Shown: piece by piece, positions 5,622 to 6,096 of the stretch | How the letters are laid out: every line of letters begins with the position of its first letter | Position numbering within the stretch: the first letter of the stretch is position 1 | Origin: an uncultured Ruminococcus sp. | Lineage (GTDB): Bacteria; Bacillota; Clostridia; Oscillospirales; Acutalibacteraceae | Direction: 5' to 3' | DNA: 6,096 bases | NCBI GenBank assembly: GCA_902773045.1 | Contig: CACYDE010000221.1 | Location: 1 to 6,096, forward strand | Program-made: the position numbers and the translations under genes | Notes under the pieces: model-generated | Seen by the model: the letters and a program-made list of their open reading frames with translations, nothing else | Databases searched by the model: none | What the model was told of the DNA's origin: nothing

Positions 5622-5858
5622 GAAGTTTGGAAAAAATTTTAAAAAATTTTTTTCTGACAAAAACTTAAAGAAAGCAATCATTAAAGTTTTGATCCAACTT
5701 TTTCAAAAGTTGGCGGTTTCCAAAGGCAGAGCCTTTGGTCGCTGACGAAAAAGACATTGATGAGAGGGATAAACTGCCCTCAGCGAAATTTAAGGAATTC
5801 CTATTTTTAAAATATATAAAATAAATAAAAATAATATCTATATGCACAGATCAACAAA
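5622..5858. other. Intergenic region upstream of the trp promoter
   Basis: A/T tracts next to the promoter, then a hairpin pair (5694-5738), then AT-rich DNA. The open frame on the minus strand at 5847-5665 (60 codons) has low-complexity composition, no clear Shine-Dalgarno, and runs through both hairpins, so it is not called a gene. Confidence 0.6.
5694..5738. repeat. Tandem hairpin pair
   Basis: Two close hairpins: CCAACTTT/AAAGTTGG at 5694-5713 (8-9 bp) and CCAAAGGC/GCCTTTGG around AGA at 5720-5738. Neither is followed by a T-run on either strand. The pattern resembles short interspersed hairpin repeats in gut Clostridia, from memory only. Confidence 0.55.
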
Positions 5859-6053
5859 GGCAACAGCGAAGCGAATTGCCGGTCAAAGAGAGACAGCGGG
5901 AATGTTTTCATAGTTTTCTTGTTATCGGTTTTGCTTTGAATCAATCGAGAGATTTGTATTGCTGCCATCACCCCCCGACCCACTCTTCCTAAAGGACGAG
6001 GGGGCTAAGGTAGGTGTGGGCTTCGCCCACGCCTATCGGGGCTATCGCCCCGA
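5859..6053 (+). repeat. Diverged third copy of the modular repeat (copy C)
   Basis: Begins with the hairpin GGCAA...TTGCC (5859-5880) holding GCGAAGC at its centre and the 20-bp box identical to 1-20 (5870-5889). A core weakly resembling copies A and B follows (ATCACCCC near 5967, GAGGGGGCT near 5999), with C-tract and G-tract arms. It ends in two hairpins: 6011-6035 (TAGGTGTGGGC/GCCCACGCCTA around TTC, one G-T pair) and 6036-6053 (TCGGGGC/GCCCCGA). Module order and orientation match the left flank. Homology of the core was judged by eye. Confidence 0.6.
5870..5889 (+). repeat. 20-bp direct repeat, right copy
   Basis: Identical to positions 1-20 in the same orientation, so the trp operon lies between two copies about 5.87 kb apart. 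The following sequence differs (AAAATAAGG on the left, GAGACAGCG on the right). This fits a dispersed repeat family better than a recent duplication. Confidence 0.75.
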
Positions 6054-6096
6054 ACTCCTGCTTTTTCAAACAACTTTTCCTAAAGCTGCGGACAAA

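Noticed and set aside
5665..5847. 60-codon minus-strand ORF upstream of the promoter
   Set aside because: Low-complexity AT-rich start, runs through two hairpins, no ribosome binding site and no recognisable family.

Overview
The window holds one tryptophan biosynthesis operon on the minus strand, framed on both sides by gene-free, repeat-rich DNA. Reading along the minus strand (right to left), the order is: a near-consensus vegetative promoter (about 5621-5593), a tRNA-Trp-sensing T-box leader (about 5575-5286), a roughly 125-bp MITE-like palindromic element (about 5270-5145), then trpE, trpG, trpD, trpC and trpF (5121 to 693). The five genes are packed with gaps of 2-10 nt or a 4-bp overlap and each has a Shine-Dalgarno sequence, so they almost certainly form one transcript.

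Together TrpE/TrpG (anthranilate synthase), TrpD, TrpF and TrpC convert chorismate to indole-3-glycerol phosphate. The last two steps (tryptophan synthase, trpA and trpB) are absent: the 692 bp downstream of trpF contain no credible gene. The T-box has a UGG specifier codon, and its antiterminator bulge ends in C, which fits the G73 discriminator of bacterial tRNA-Trp. Uncharged tRNA-Trp should therefore switch the operon on. TrpE carries a variant of the tryptophan feedback motif, so a second level of control at the enzyme is likely.

The organism is probably an anaerobic Clostridia-type Firmicute. The Trp T-box, strong GGAGG ribosome binding sites, AT-rich spacers and moderate-GC genes all point there. 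A gut Oscillospiraceae/Ruminococcus-like host is my guess from the style of the repeats, and I could not test it.

The flanks (1-692 and about 5660-6096) contain members of an interspersed repeat family with a modular layout: a GCGAATTGCCGG-type box, a core, a C-tract/G-tract hairpin, then a perfect or near-perfect hairpin. The hairpin stems differ between copies but the apex GCTTCGC is the same (GCGAAGC on the other strand). These repeats, and the MITE-like insertion between the T-box terminator and the trpE ribosome binding site, are the least explained parts of the window.
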